Part shown: positions 1 through 7,864 of the stretch, in pieces
How positions within the stretch are numbered: position 1 is the first letter of the stretch
Layout of the letters: every line of letters begins with the position of its first letter
Made by a program: the position numbers and the translations under genes
Notes under the pieces: model-generated
Databases searched by the model: none
Told to the model about the DNA's origin: nothing
Seen by the model: only the letters and a program-made list of their open reading frames with translations
Assembly (NCBI GenBank): GCA_041398605.1
Contig: JAWKUK010000009.1
Coordinates: forward strand, 248,001-312,000
Reading direction: 5' to 3'
DNA length: 64,000 nucleotides
Origin: JAWKUK01 sp041398605
GTDB taxonomy: Bacteria > Planctomycetota > UBA1135 > GCA-002686595

Positions 1-1
1 C

Positions 2-229
2 CGCGCGACCGGCGCGCGGGGCGCGGGGTTCCGGCGCGAAGGCAACCGCGCGCTGCTCCCCGTCGCGGTCAAGTTGGAGGCCGGGCGGCACTACACCCGC
101 AGCTATGCGTACCTCCCCCCGGAGCCATTCGGGCCCGGACCCTCTCGAAGCCTCGCCCGCCTCTCGCAGCTCGCAAGGAGCGGCCTGGGATTGTTGCATC
201 GCCCGAGCGCTGGTTCCGCCCGAATGTAG
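2..229 (+). CDS. C-terminal fragment of a protein entering from the left edge
   Basis: An open frame runs from the first bases of the window to a TAG at 227-229, about 75 codons with no start inside the window. The residues look protein-like, including the stretches NRALLPVAVKLEAG and YTRSYAYLPPEPFG, rather than the Arg/Pro-rich composition typical of shadow frames in this GC-rich DNA. I do not recognise the family. The start and most of the protein lie outside the window. The last 25 residues are less convincing, so the exact end is less certain than the frame. Confidence 0.4.
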   Translation, partial: RATGARGAGFRREGNRALLPVAVKLEAGRHYTRSYAYLPPEPFGPGPSRSLARLSQLARSGLGLLHRPSAGSARM

Positions 230-672
230 CGCTGTCCCCCACAACTGCGCTGAGCGCATGCTCTCACGTGCTAGGCATCGCGGCGCATCGACCGCGTTCC
301 GCACCGGACGAGTCTGACGCGCGTGAAGACGAGGCACACCAAGCCCCACCAGCGAACCTCGGGGTCCGGAACACCTTCTTTCGAGCGCCCGTCCTCTCCT
401 CGGACGCCAGACGTTCCGAACACGCCCCCGGCCAAACGTTCCGGGACTCACAGGAGCGAAACGAACACGCCCTCGGGCGGAGGACAAAGAGTGTCGAGTC
501 GCTGGTTCCGTGGCTCGACCTCATCAAGGGCACCTCCACAGGCGACTTCAGCGAGGTCCTCGTCGCGTCCGCCCCGGCGAACTCAGGCGCGGAAGTCGGT
601 GGACCGAAGCGGCGGGAGAGACGGCAGCGGACCCGGCGCCCGCCCCCCCTGGCAGGGGGGCATCCGCCCCGA
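230..672. other. intergenic stretch with no gene seen
   Basis: This 440-base stretch lies between the partial gene at the left edge and the end of the minus-strand FG-GAP gene. Open frames here are antisense shadows with Arg/Pro/Ser-rich translations. The only structure noticed is the GC hairpin at 643-660. Confidence 0.5.
643..660 (-). terminator. GC hairpin just after the FG-GAP gene stop
   Basis: A run of seven C and a run of six G face each other across the loop TGGCA, giving a six-base-pair stem. It lies 12 bases past the stop codon of the minus-strand gene ending at 673. There is no T tract, so this is a possible transcript end rather than a classical intrinsic terminator. Confidence 0.4.
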
Positions 673-3270
673 TCAGTCGAACCGAACGGCCACGCTGTTC
701 GTGAAGTTCGATGTGGCGGTCCCCCCGACCGCGTCGCGGTGCCAGCACTGGAAACGCCACGTGGAGCCCGGGAGCACGGCGACCGCCCCCATGGGTTGTG
801 GCACCGCCGCAAGGTCGACGTTGACCGACACCGTGCCGGTGCCGGAGGTCACGATCCCGCCCACGCCCCGCCCGATCGCGCCGCCGAGGCAGAGCTGGCC
901 CTGGCTGCCGCCCGGCTGCACGACGAAGGCCTGGATACGGCTCGCGAGGAACAGCGTGAGGGCCTGGGGCGGCAAGTCAGTTGCGGTCAGGCGGAGTCGG
1001 TTCGCGGACACGCCACGCGAGCCCTCGGCATCGAGCCGTCCCGGTAGCCCGGTGCTGTTCGGCAGCGGTGGGTCGCAGTCCCGTGTCCCGATGGCGGCTG
1101 CGATGTGAAGGTTCTCGGTGAAGCCGACGCCGAACCCACGGTAGGAGAGGAGGTCCAAGTCACCGTCTCCATCGAGGTCGCTCGCCAAGGAAAGCAAGGC
1201 ATCCAAACGAGGAAAGGGAGGCGCAGGCACGAAGACTCCTCCGCCCACGTTCTCGAACGGAAGTGCGTCCTCCGTAGCGTATTCGGAGGCGATGAGGTCG
1301 AGGTCTCCGTCCCCGTCCATGTCCAAGGACACGTTCCGCGACCCACCCGGCGTCGGCCCCAGGTCGTGGGTGACCCATTGGTGCAAGTTGACCTGCTCTC
1401 TCCAGCGCAGCACGGCCCCTCGTTCGACCCTCGAGTAGAAGTCCAAGTCGCCGTCGCCGTCCAGGTCCGCGGACTCGTACTCGGCGGCGTCCGTCGCCGT
1501 CCAGAGCAGGACCGAGGGCGCGAACGTCCCGCCGCCCAGGTTCTCGTTCAATACGGCCCCCGTGACCCCCTGTGCATTCAACTTCTGCACGCTTCGCACG
1601 ATGTCGAGGTCGCCGTCTCCGTCCAGGTCGCTCAGGTCGTACGCCTCGGTCTGGGTTCCGAGGACCAGTGGTAACGGCTGCAATGGCCCGAACCCGGTTG
1701 CACCGCCGAGATTGGAGCGCCAGCCATTCGCAGTCCTCCAGCCGCTGAGCAGGTCCGTATCGCCGTCGCCATCGACGTCACCGGCGACCATGCGCATGAA
1801 GGGCCCGCCGCTCAGGGGCGCAGAGGCCACCAAGCGCGGCGCGTCGAAGGCGAGGCCGCCGAGATTGCGCGCCCAGGAGACCGTGTTCGTGCCGTTGTCG
1901 CTGTCCAGCACAACGATGTCCGGAGCTCCATCACTATCGACGTCGACGATCAGCGGCTTCACATCGATGGAGGGCGCATGCCGAACGACGAAGTGGGGCG
2001 CCTGCAGCCCAGAGGGTCCGTTGGGGCAGACGACGATGAGCCCTCGGTTCCCCGTTGCGGGGTCGTCGCCACCGTAGCCGGCGACGACGAGTTCGGGGTC
2101 ACCGTCGCCGTCGAGGTCGGACGCGAATTGGAGCCTGCTGACGAACCCGAACAGGTTGAGCGCCGTGCCGTATGCGAAGCCGCCCGTCCCATCGCCCCTC
2201 GAGACGGCGACCATTCCGTCACCCATCCCGGTCAGCGCGACGTCGTCGTGCCCGTCGCTGTCGAGGTCCGCGATGTCGATGTTGGAGGCGTTGTCCATCA
2301 CCGCTGCGATGGACGTGCCCACCGCAAACGTACCGCTGCCGGTGTTCCGGTGGAGTCGCACGCCCGACCTATCCGAGCCGGAGATCAGATCGACGTCACC
2401 GTCGCCGTCCACGTCCACCGGGCGAGCGAAGAGGAGCCGGTCGATACCCCCTTGGACGACGACCGGCGGCGCCCAGTTGCCGGCACCCAGGGCCCGGATC
2501 GTGTAGATCGTGCGCCCTCCGTAGGTCACCGCGACGACGTCCAGGAGTCCGTCCCCGTCGAAGTCCGCGCACTCCAGGCGGCGGACGTCATCCAGCCCGC
2601 TGGCCACGACCTGTGGCGGGAGGAAACCGCCCGGCGAGCGCTCCAGGAGCACGACCGAGTCGTCGACGTTGTCCGCGGCGACGAGGTCGAGGTCCCCGTC
2701 GCCGTCCATGTCGGCGATCGTGAAGTAGATGGTGCTCGTGAGTCCGGTCGCGAGGACTGCGGCGGGCGCGAAGGAGCCGCCGCCGGCGTTCGCGAACCAG
2801 ACGACGTCAGGCGAATTGTGCTTGCACGCGAGGATGTCGAGGTCTCCGTCGGAGTCGACGTCGAGGACACGTACGTGACGGCTATTGGCCGCGCCGCCGA
2901 CGAGCGGGATGGCGGAGCCGAACTCGCCCTGCCCCAGGTTCGGCGTCCACCCGACGACGTCATCGCGCCAGGCGCCGTAGACGATGTCCTGATCCCCGTC
3001 ACCGTCCAGGTCGCCGACGTCCAATCCGTACACGTCGACACCCTCGCAGGAGACGGAGCGGCCGGTGTCGAAGGCCCCCCCGCCAAGGTTCTCGTGCCAA
3101 CGGACCCCCTCCTTGCCATCACCGGAGACCGCCAGATCCAGGTCCCCGTCGCCGTCGAGGTCGGCGGCGCGCACGGTGCGGTAATTCTGCACCGGCAGGA
3201 CCAGGTCACGGGGAGGTGCGAAGTCCGTCTGCGGCAGAGCCGGGGCGAGGCAGAGGAGGGCTGCGAGCAT
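673..3270 (-). CDS. secreted FG-GAP (VCBS) repeat protein with shared C-terminal module
   Basis: This is a predicted exported, calcium-binding beta-propeller-type surface protein of 865 residues. The start at 3270 is chosen because it gives a short signal peptide (MLAALLCLAPALPQ); the frame is open further upstream but the residues there look non-coding. About fourteen Asp-rich FG-GAP motifs such as DLDGDGDLDLAV follow at intervals of 45-60 residues and fill most of the chain. The last 130 residues form the C-terminal module shared by nine genes in the window, with PNSTG, PGGSQGQLCLGGAIGR, TWRFQCWHRD and TSNF. FG-GAP repeats form integrin-like propellers; the ligand is unknown. The hairpin at 643-660 may end the transcript. 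Confidence 0.9.
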   Translation of the reverse strand: MLAALLCLAPALPQTDFAPPRDLVLPVQNYRTVRAADLDGDGDLDLAVSGDGKEGVRWHENLGGGAFDTGRSVSCEGVDVYGLDVGDLDGDGDQDIVYGAWRDDVVGWTPNLGQGEFGSAIPLVGGAANSRHVRVLDVDSDGDLDILACKHNSPDVVWFANAGGGSFAPAAVLATGLTSTIYFTIADMDGDGDLDLVAADNVDDSVVLLERSPGGFLPPQVVASGLDDVRRLECADFDGDGLLDVVAVTYGGRTIYTIRALGAGNWAPPVVVQGGIDRLLFARPVDVDGDGDVDLISGSDRSGVRLHRNTGSGTFAVGTSIAAVMDNASNIDIADLDSDGHDDVALTGMGDGMVAVSRGDGTGGFAYGTALNLFGFVSRLQFASDLDGDGDPELVVAGYGGDDPATGNRGLIVVCPNGPSGLQAPHFVVRHAPSIDVKPLIVDVDSDGAPDIVVLDSDNGTNTVSWARNLGGLAFDAPRLVASAPLSGGPFMRMVAGDVDGDGDTDLLSGWRTANGWRSNLGGATGFGPLQPLPLVLGTQTEAYDLSDLDGDGDLDIVRSVQKLNAQGVTGAVLNENLGGGTFAPSVLLWTATDAAEYESADLDGDGDLDFYSRVERGAVLRWREQVNLHQWVTHDLGPTPGGSRNVSLDMDGDGDLDLIASEYATEDALPFENVGGGVFVPAPPFPRLDALLSLASDLDGDGDLDLLSYRGFGVGFTENLHIAAAIGTRDCDPPLPNSTGLPGRLDAEGSRGVSANRLRLTATDLPPQALTLFLASRIQAFVVQPGGSQGQLCLGGAIGRGVGGIVTSGTGTVSVNVDLAAVPQPMGAVAVLPGSTWRFQCWHRDAVGGTATSNFTNSVAVRFD

Positions 3271-3660
3271 GGGCACGAAGGGAGGATCGGAGGCAGGAGC
3301 GTCCACCGCGTGGCCTGAGCGGCGCGCCCACTCATGTGGGCGGTAGGTCGGGCCGGTTCCGTCACCGATTCGCCAGATTCCCGCGAGTGGCCCCGCGATG
3401 GGCCTCGGCAGCGTTACGTCCGACCTCGCGACGCGGGGGTGGGGCCAGGCTTGGACCGGAGCCCGACCGCGCGACCCTGCGGACATGCGGCGCATCACCC
3501 TGCACGGCCAGATTGGACACCCCGATCGGCGCGATCGGCGCCAGGATGTTCGACATCGCACAGAGGAAACGACGCACCGATTCGGATGGGGCGGGCGGCA
3601 AGCCCAGCTCAGCGGTTCGCGCTGACCTGGGTCCCCTTGCCGCCGTGCGACTCCGAGGGG
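3271..3660. other. intergenic stretch between FG-GAP gene and transposase remnants
   Basis: This holds the upstream region of the minus-strand FG-GAP gene. Frames through it have no recognisable protein character. The plus-strand frame that becomes transposase-like begins only near 3660. Confidence 0.4.
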
Positions 3661-3662
3661 TG

Positions 3663-3872
3663 ACCACTACGCTGACACAAAGGGGCAGCGACCTCTGCGT
3701 CGCGCTCGATGTCAAGGCGAAGGCCAAGAGCTCATGGTGCGCGCCGCATGGCCGCGAGGTGCGCGTCTCTGCCAGGACGGTCGAGTCCTGGCTTACGCGC
3801 TACCGTTGCAGCGGTCTCGATGCGCTGCTGCCCAGCGTCCGTAGCGATCGTCAGCCGCGACGCGTTCAACGA
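3663..3872 (+). pseudogene. helix-turn-helix fragment of an integrase-type transposase
   Basis: In the third plus frame the translation contains GREVRVSARTVESWLTRYR followed by SGLDALLPSVRSDRQPRR. This resembles the N-terminal helix-turn-helix region of integrase-core transposases (S-R-T-x-x-x-W-L-x-x-Y then G-x-x-A-L), which binds element ends. No catalytic DDE core follows in frame, since the next bases carry an unrelated IS256-type fragment. I read it as a remnant left by insertion and deletion events. Its borders are approximate and no terminal inverted repeats were found. Confidence 0.45.
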
Positions 3873-3874
3873 GA

Positions 3875-4255
3875 ATGGGCATCGATGGCGTCGGCTCCGG
3901 CGAAACGACCTGCATCGTCGCCACGGGGCTGCCCACAGTGGGCACGAAGCACATGCTGGGCGTGCTCGATGGCGCGTCCGAGCGCGCGAAGGTAGTGCTG
4001 GGGCGTGTGCTGGCGTGGCTGAGGACGATCAGCTCGTCGGCCGCCGAGAACCTCGAAGAGGCGCTCGACACCGCGCGCCATTCCTCGTGGCGCGTGCAAC
4101 GTTGGCGGGACAGCGCGATGGCGTTGTGTTAAGCCAGCACAGGTCACGTCACAGCGCAGTCACAACTCCGTCGAGTCAACGGCTACAAGCAGTTGCGCAC
4201 GCTCATCGCGGCCCTCGAAGGTCAGGACCTGCGTGCCACGAAGGATGTGGCATGA
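3875..4255 (+). pseudogene. IS256-type transposase C-terminal remnant with in-frame TAA
   Basis: The frame from 3875 reads IVATGLPTVGTKHMLGVLDGA, close to the IS256 (mutator) transposase core where the enzyme typically has a G-x-K-x-x-L-G-L-x-x-G-A segment. It continues to VQRWRDSAMALC and stops at a TAA at 4130-4132. Past that stop the same frame resumes with LRRVNGYKQLRTLIAALEG and ends at TGA 4253-4255, matching the usual C-terminal end of the family. The N-terminal half is absent and a nonsense codon interrupts the rest, so it is not functional. It lies directly after a different transposase fragment, which marks this interval as an old insertion site. Confidence 0.6.
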
Positions 4256-4419
4256 TCGTCTACACTCCCGGTCGACGCTAACCAGGAAACGGGCGTCTTC
4301 GGCTCAGCGAGATGACTCGCCCCTCCGATGCCCGATCCACGCCGAAGCCCAGCAGCGAAGACCCGGACTCCTGCGCGCCCCGCCGCTCGCACGCGACTCG
4401 GGTACAAGTGTCCCCGCCC

Positions 4420-6963
4420 ATGTCACGGCTCTCGCTCACCTTGCCCTGGTGCTTGCTTGCGGCGCAGGGCGCCGCGCCGGCCGCCACAGCGCCCGCCTAC
4501 GCCAGTCCGCAGGCGGAGGACGCGCTCGAGCTCATCGCGCGCGCCGGGCGCGGGTTCAGCGGCGTCTTCCCCCACCTCGCGTCGTTCAACGGCAGCAACG
4601 AGTGCGGGACCGGCGCGCTGGTGCCCTGGGCCGGGAAGCTCTGGTGGGTCACCTACGCGCCGCACGCGCCGCGCGGGTCCGACGACCGGCTGTACGCGAT
4701 GGACGCGGCGGGCGACCTCTACGCAGCGCGCGCGAGCATCGGCGGGACGCCGGCGAACCGCATGGTGCACGCCGAATCGCAGCAGCTCTTCATCGGGCCC
4801 TACGCGATCGACGCCGAAGGGCGCGTGCGCGTCATTCCCTACGAGCGCATGCCGGGCCGGCCGACGGGCAACGCGCGGCACCTTACCGAGCCCGCGCACA
4901 AGCTCTACTACGCGACGATGGAGGAGGGCCTCTACGAGGTCGACGTCGACACGCTCGCAGTGACGACGCTCTTCACCGACACCCAGTTCGATGGCGCCGC
5001 GCCTCGCGCCGACCTGCCGGGGTACCACGGCAAGGGCCTTTACTCGGGCCAGGGCGTCGTCGTGTACTCGAACAACGGCGAGTACGGCGAGCGCGCGCTC
5101 ACGCGGCCAGACACCCCCTCGGGCGTGCTCGCCGAGTGGCGCGGCGAGGGCCCGTTCACGGTCGTCCAACGCAACCAATTCACGGAGGTCACCGGCCCTG
5201 GCGGCATCCACGGCGGCGCCGAGGGCGATCCGCTGTGGAGCGTCGGCTGGGACCACCGCTCGCTGCTGCTCATGTCGCGCTCGGCCAAGGACGGCGCGTG
5301 GCATCGGCACCGCCTCCCGAAGCCCTCGCACGCCTACGACGGCGCGCACGGCTGGAACACCGAGTGGCCGCGCATCCGCGACATCGGCGAGGACGCGCTG
5401 CTCATGACGATGCATGGCGCGCTGTGGTCCTTCCCGCGCCGCTTCGGTCTCGACACGACGGCAGGCGTCCGCCCGCGCTCGGCCTACCTCGCCGTCGTCG
5501 GCGACTTCTGCAAGCACGGGCGCTTCGTCGTCTTCGGCAAGGACGACGCCGCGCGCTCTGAGTTCCTGAACCAACGCCGCGCGAAGGGCGCGCTCGCTGG
5601 GCCCGCCGAGTCGCAGTCGAACCTGTGGTTCCTCTCGCCGGGCGAACTCTCGCACCTCGGCCCGGCGCTCGGGCACGGCGGAGTCTTCGTCGACGAGGAG
5701 GTCACCGCAGGCGCCCCCTCCGATCCTTTCCTCGTCGGCGGGTACGACGTCGTGGGAGTGCACCTCGCCCACGACGCGGACGGCCCGGTCACGTTCACGA
5801 TCCGCCACGCGCAAGGGGACACTGATTCCGACCGCTTCGAGTTCACGGAGATCGAGGTCGCAGAGCCCGAGTCGGTCGAGGTCGAACGCTACGTCTTCCG
5901 GGCGTTGACGCCGCTGCGCGACGCTCTGGACCTCGGTTCCGCGTCGGACGCGGACTGGGTCACTGTCTCGGCGTCGCGCGACGCGCGGGTCACCGTGTGG
6001 TTCGAGCTGCGCCAATCCGACCCGCGGACCGCAGCGGTGTCGAGCCGCTTCGCCTCCCTCGCGCCGCTCGGCGGGCCGGCGCTCGGCGGCCTCCTGCGGG
6101 CCGGCGACCGCGCGCGCGGCCTGCAGGTCCTCGCGACGCGCGTGGCGGACCGCGCGAGCGCTCCGACCGGGTACTACGAGCTGCGACCCAACCTCTCACT
6201 CGTCCACGTCGACGCGCCCGGCCCCGACGCAGGAGCGACATGGATGGCCGAGCACGTCGCGCTCCCTCGCGGCGTCGTCACCGTCGACGCCGCGTCGGCC
6301 CTCTACGTCGACGACGACGGCCGCCGCTGGCGCGTGCCCGTCGGGAACGAGGCCTACTTCGCGCAGCCGGACCTCGTCGACCTGCAGCGTGCGTCACGCG
6401 AGGTCGTTACCGAGCGCGACCTCTTCCAGTGCGCCGGCACGTTCTTCGAGCTCCCCGCGCGCAACGCCGGCGGCTTCGCGAAGGTGCGGCCGATCGCGAC
6501 GCACCCGCTCTTCGTGCAGGACTACTGCTCCTGGCGCGGGCTGCTCGCGCTGACGGGGCTCCGCGAGGCGGCGGACGGCGACCCGCGCGTGATCCGCTCG
6601 GCCGACGGCCGCTGCGCAGTGTGGCTGGGCGCGGTCGACGACCTGTGGACGCTCGGCAAGCCCCGCGGCATCGGCGGGCCCTGGGCGGCTACCCTCGTTC
6701 GCGCGGGTGAGCCCTCGGACCCGTACCTCATGACGGGCTACGACGAGAAGGCGGTGACCTTCACCCACGACCGTCCGGAGACCGTCCGCTTCACCCTCGA
6801 GGTCGACATCACGGGCACGGGCGCGTGGTACGCGCTGACCACCTGCGACGCGCCCCCCGGCAGTCCGTTCATGTACGCCTTCCCGCCCTCCTTCGCAGCC
6901 TACTGGGTCCGTGTCGTCGCCGACCACGACTGCGTCGCAACGGCCCGCTTCACTTACCGCTGA
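4420..6963 (+). CDS. large secreted protein of unknown function with duplicated C-terminal modules
   Basis: This 847-residue protein starts at 4420, where MSRLSLTLPWCLLAAQGAAP gives a signal peptide; the frame is open upstream but without protein character. The N-terminal 400 residues have many short hydrophobic strands and Trp/Gly-rich turns (PWAGKLWWVTYAP, LYAMDAAGDLY), suggesting a beta-propeller-like fold. The C-terminal half seems to contain two related modules, marked by PSDPFLVGGYD near residue 440 and PSDPYLMTGYD near residue 770, each followed by a VTFT strand. I do not recognise a named family. It lacks the C-terminal module shared by other secreted proteins here, so export and retention may differ. 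The start is fairly certain; the function is not. Confidence 0.75.
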   Translation: MSRLSLTLPWCLLAAQGAAPAATAPAYASPQAEDALELIARAGRGFSGVFPHLASFNGSNECGTGALVPWAGKLWWVTYAPHAPRGSDDRLYAMDAAGDLYAARASIGGTPANRMVHAESQQLFIGPYAIDAEGRVRVIPYERMPGRPTGNARHLTEPAHKLYYATMEEGLYEVDVDTLAVTTLFTDTQFDGAAPRADLPGYHGKGLYSGQGVVVYSNNGEYGERALTRPDTPSGVLAEWRGEGPFTVVQRNQFTEVTGPGGIHGGAEGDPLWSVGWDHRSLLLMSRSAKDGAWHRHRLPKPSHAYDGAHGWNTEWPRIRDIGEDALLMTMHGALWSFPRRFGLDTTAGVRPRSAYLAVVGDFCKHGRFVVFGKDDAARSEFLNQRRAKGALAGPAESQSNLWFLSPGELSHLGPALGHGGVFVDEEVTAGAPSDPFLVGGYDVVGVHLAHDADGPVTFTIRHAQGDTDSDRFEFTEIEVAEPESVEVERYVFRALTPLRDALDLGSASDADWVTVSASRDARVTVWFELRQSDPRTAAVSSRFASLAPLGGPALGGLLRAGDRARGLQVLATRVADRASAPTGYYELRPNLSLVHVDAPGPDAGATWMAEHVALPRGVVTVDAASALYVDDDGRRWRVPVGNEAYFAQPDLVDLQRASREVVTERDLFQCAGTFFELPARNAGGFAKVRPIATHPLFVQDYCSWRGLLALTGLREAADGDPRVIRSADGRCAVWLGAVDDLWTLGKPRGIGGPWAATLVRAGEPSDPYLMTGYDEKAVTFTHDRPETVRFTLEVDITGTGAWYALTTCDAPPGSPFMYAFPPSFAAYWVRVVADHDCVATARFTYR

Positions 6964-6967
6964 ACCC

Positions 6968-6996
6968 GGATGTACGGTGCCTGGCACCGTACGTCC
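6968..6996. repeat. near-perfect palindrome containing GGTGCCTGGCACC
   Basis: Arms of 14 bases (6968-6981 and 6983-6996) are complementary around one central T, with a single T:G mismatch. It starts five bases after the TGA of the secreted-protein gene and lies at the ragged end of the decayed permease, so it could end transcripts from both sides. The core resembles short palindromes of the REP/BIME kind dispersed in many genomes. Whether it recurs outside this window cannot be seen here. Confidence 0.6.
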
Positions 6997-7009
6997 GTAT
7001 TCAGCGGCG

Positions 7010-7545
7010 AGGCGTCGGTGTGCGAAGGGTGAGCGCGACGCTGCCCGTGCGAAGCGGCCCGCCCTCCGCCCGAGCGGGTCGCGGGTGCGTCGGACGAGGA
7101 GCGAGTAGGCGCCCCAAGCGACGCCCGCAGCGAGCATCAACGCAGCGCTGCCCGCGGACGGGCTGGTCACGCCGGGCAGCAACAGGTGGACCAGCCCCGC
7201 AGCGGTCACCGCGGCCCCGAGTGCGCGCTGGGAGCGAAGCGCTCGCCGCCAGCGAGGCCGGTAGCAATCATCGTGAGCTGCACAGCGCCGCAGAGGGACA
7301 AGGCGCCAGTGCCGACGGTGCGCCCGAAGTAGGCCTCGGAGCATGCCGCCGCGTTGGCCCACATGGCGAGCACTGCACGCCAACTGGGCCGCGCCTCGCC
7401 GGAGCTACTGCGCCGCGCGGCGACGAGCTTCGCCAAGAAGAGCGCGCCCGCCACGAGGCGGAGGCCGGTGAGCGTGACCGGGTCAGGGAACCTGCCCGTG
7501 AGCGCGCGGCGGCACAGGAGCAAGTTCGCGGCGAAGGCCGACATC
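7010..7545 (-). pseudogene. decayed DMT/EamA-family permease
   Basis: The minus strand carries two pieces of an EamA-type drug/metabolite transporter in different frames. The first, from about 7545, reads SAFAANLLLCRRALTG, then TLTGLRLVAGALFL and GTGALSLCGAVQLTMI, ending in GGERF, matching the first four helices of the family. The frame then shifts near 7235-7245. The second piece reads GAAVTAAGLVHLLLPG and MLAAGVAWGAYSLLVRRTRDPLG, the start of the second EamA repeat. The remaining C-terminal helices are missing and the remnant ends close to the palindrome at 6968-6996. It is truncated and frameshifted, so it is very likely non-functional. Confidence 0.7.
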
Positions 7546-7864
7546 GCCAGCGCGACGCACGCGAGGCGACGCGCTCTCGAAGCTGAAGTCGCGGCGCTCA
7601 AGCACCTCCTCCCGCACGCCGTCCGCCTCGCACGTGTCGAAGAGCGCGCGGCCGCGCTGGAGGCTCGGGGAGCCGAAGAGGCGTGCGTCGCGAAGCCCGT
7701 GCCGCACACGAATTCGACGACCGCCGCGGAGAGTGCGTCACTCCACTCATCTAGCTCAACCAGGGCCGCCCCCTGGCTACGCGACGCCGAACTATCTCTG
7801 ACTTGGGACCCGGTTCCCAATCCTCAGGAGCGGGAGCCGGGCCCCAGGTGGGGTACGTCGCAGA

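Noticed and set aside
1978..3318. A 446-codon plus-strand frame rich in Val/Asp/Arg opposite the FG-GAP gene
   Set aside because: It mirrors the Asp-Gly-Asp-Gly repeat codons of the minus-strand gene and has no independent motif.
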